A stretch of 5,374 nucleotides of DNA from Methanoregulaceae archaeon (GTDB lineage: Archaea > Halobacteriota > Methanomicrobia > Methanomicrobiales > Methanospirillaceae), in NCBI GenBank assembly GCA_028679405.1, contig JAJRBP010000114.1, positions 1 through 5,374 on the forward strand, read 5' to 3'. The translations under genes were made by a program, and so were the position numbers. The stretch's first letter is position 1. The number at the start of each line of letters is the position of its first letter. Positions 4,472-5,374 of this stretch are shown here, piece after piece. The notes beneath the pieces are model-generated. The model was not told where the DNA came from. It was given only the letters and a program-made list of their open reading frames with translations, and searched no databases.

Positions 4472-5374
4472 ATGCATTCTCTGATCCAGGAGTGTCTTAA
4501 GGGGGTGCCCTCCGAGGCTGAGGCAGTCGCCCGGGACGAAGGTCTTCTTCCGAGGCGGGTGGCCAGGAGTATTGCCAGGGGGAGGATTGTACTCCCGGCA
4601 AATCCGGTTCGTCCCCACCGTTTCTGTGCGATCGGGGAAGGGTGCCGTGTGAAGGTGAACGTGAATATCGGCACCTCAGGCGAGCGGTGTGATGAAGCGC
4701 TCGAGGTGGAGAAAGCGAATGCCGCCCTTGCGAATGGTGCCGATGCCCTGATGGACCTCTCGACCGGCGGAGACCTCCCTAAGATCAGGCATAACGTGCT
4801 CGCGCTTGACACCACGGTCGGCACGGTCCCGGTATATGAAGCGGTCAGGAGAGCGGGTAACGCGGCAGATGTCGACGGGGACCTCCTCTTTTCGGTAATC
4901 CGCGAGCACTGCAGAGACGGGGTCGATTTCCTCACCCTCCACTGCGGGGTGAACCGTGAAGCACTCGCCGCACTCCGTGCCGATCCCAGGATCATGCCGG
5001 TCGTGAGCCGTGGTGGTGCCTTCCATGTTGCAATGATGCTTGAACGGGGCGAAGAAAATCCACTCTTCTCCGAGTACGATTACCTGCTGGAGATCCTGTC
5101 CGAGTATGGCGTGGTGATAAGTCTTGGGGATGGTATGCGCCCCGGCTGTCTCCAGGATGCGGAAAGACAGGCAAAAACGACCGAGTATATCACGCTCGGC
5201 TCGCTCGCCCGCCGGGCGCTCCAGAAGGGAGTGCAGCGGATGATCGAGGGTCCGGGCCATATCCCCGTCGACCAGATAGGATACAACGTGAAGGTCATTA
5301 AGGAGCTTACCGACCATGCCCCGCTCTATCTCCTCGGGCCGATCGTCACCGATATCGCCCCCGGGTACGATCAT
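4472..5374 (+). CDS. thiC: Phosphomethylpyrimidine synthase ThiC, 3' part missing at the window edge
   Basis: ThiC converts aminoimidazole ribotide to hydroxymethylpyrimidine phosphate, the pyrimidine half of thiamin, by radical SAM chemistry. The frame stays open for exactly 301 codons to the last base. Blocks seen in order are K-V-N-V-N-I-G-T-S (61-69), M-D-L-S-T-G-G-D (94-101), G-T-V-P-V-Y-E-A (117-124), T-L-H-C-G-V (155-160), V-V-S-R-G-G (177-182), S-L-G-D-G-M-R-P-G-C (217-226), E-G-P-G-H-I-P (259-265) and L-G-P-I-V-T-D-I-A-P-G-Y-D-H (288-301). Archaeal ThiC has about 430 residues, so roughly 125 are outside the window, including the C-terminal cysteines of the iron-sulfur cluster. The ATG has no ribosome binding site and probably begins a leaderless message; there is no room for a TPP riboswitch. 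The sequence is a divergent member: 227-245 and the stretch 271-286 depart from the usual wording, and Methanomicrobiales may carry more than one copy. Confidence 0.93.
   Translation, partial: MHSLIQECLKGVPSEAEAVARDEGLLPRRVARSIARGRIVLPANPVRPHRFCAIGEGCRVKVNVNIGTSGERCDEALEVEKANAALANGADALMDLSTGGDLPKIRHNVLALDTTVGTVPVYEAVRRAGNAADVDGDLLFSVIREHCRDGVDFLTLHCGVNREALAALRADPRIMPVVSRGGAFHVAMMLERGEENPLFSEYDYLLEILSEYGVVISLGDGMRPGCLQDAERQAKTTEYITLGSLARRALQKGVQRMIEGPGHIPVDQIGYNVKVIKELTDHAPLYLLGPIVTDIAPGYDH

Noticed and set aside
4228..4995. Long minus-strand open frame (255 codons) opposite thiC
   Set aside because: It lies antisense to a clear ThiC coding region and matches no family; long antisense frames are expected in GC-rich DNA.
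4676..5374. Minus-strand open frame of about 230 codons to the window edge
   Set aside because: It is also antisense to ThiC and shows no recognisable motif or ribosome binding site.

Overview
The window looks like chromosomal DNA of a methanogenic archaeon, most likely of the order Methanomicrobiales. The grounds are a CofH-type gene for the deazaflavin of coenzyme F420, an archaeal-type ThiC, a DUF1805 protein, a DUF123 (GIY-YIG-like) protein and an iron-sulfur flavoprotein of the Isf type, together with GC-rich codon use, short gene spacing and starts that often lack a Shine-Dalgarno sequence. The order is inferred; the archaeal methanogen assignment is firmer. Nothing mobile, no CRISPR and no stable RNA gene was seen.

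Layout. The left edge holds most of a small DUF1805 gene on the minus strand. It diverges, across about 120 bp, from a plus-strand pair: a cofH-family radical SAM gene, then a NimA-like flavin/pyridoxamine-phosphate-oxidase-fold gene 32 bp downstream. That pair meets, tail to tail with a 17-bp gap, a minus-strand TMEM175-family membrane protein. After 147 bp without a gene come three tightly packed minus-strand genes, in transcription order: a metallo-beta-lactamase-fold hydrolase, a DUF123 protein (8-nt overlap) and an Isf-type flavoprotein (3-nt gap). This cluster diverges across only 35 bp from a thiC gene that runs off the right edge.

How the genes relate. CofH makes the precursor of the F420 chromophore, and the NimA-like neighbour has a fold that binds flavin or F420, so that pairing may be functional. 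The three-gene minus operon joins a hydrolase, a nuclease-fold protein and an electron carrier with no evident common pathway. ThiC makes the pyrimidine half of thiamin. The TMEM175 protein is probably an ion channel. Most of this is conserved methanogen housekeeping and accessory metabolism.

No wholly new system is evident. The points most worth a second look are the altered conserved motifs in the CofH-like and ThiC proteins (possible paralogs), the compact divergent promoter upstream of thiC with an inverted repeat around its probable TATA box, and the coupled hydrolase/DUF123/flavoprotein operon.
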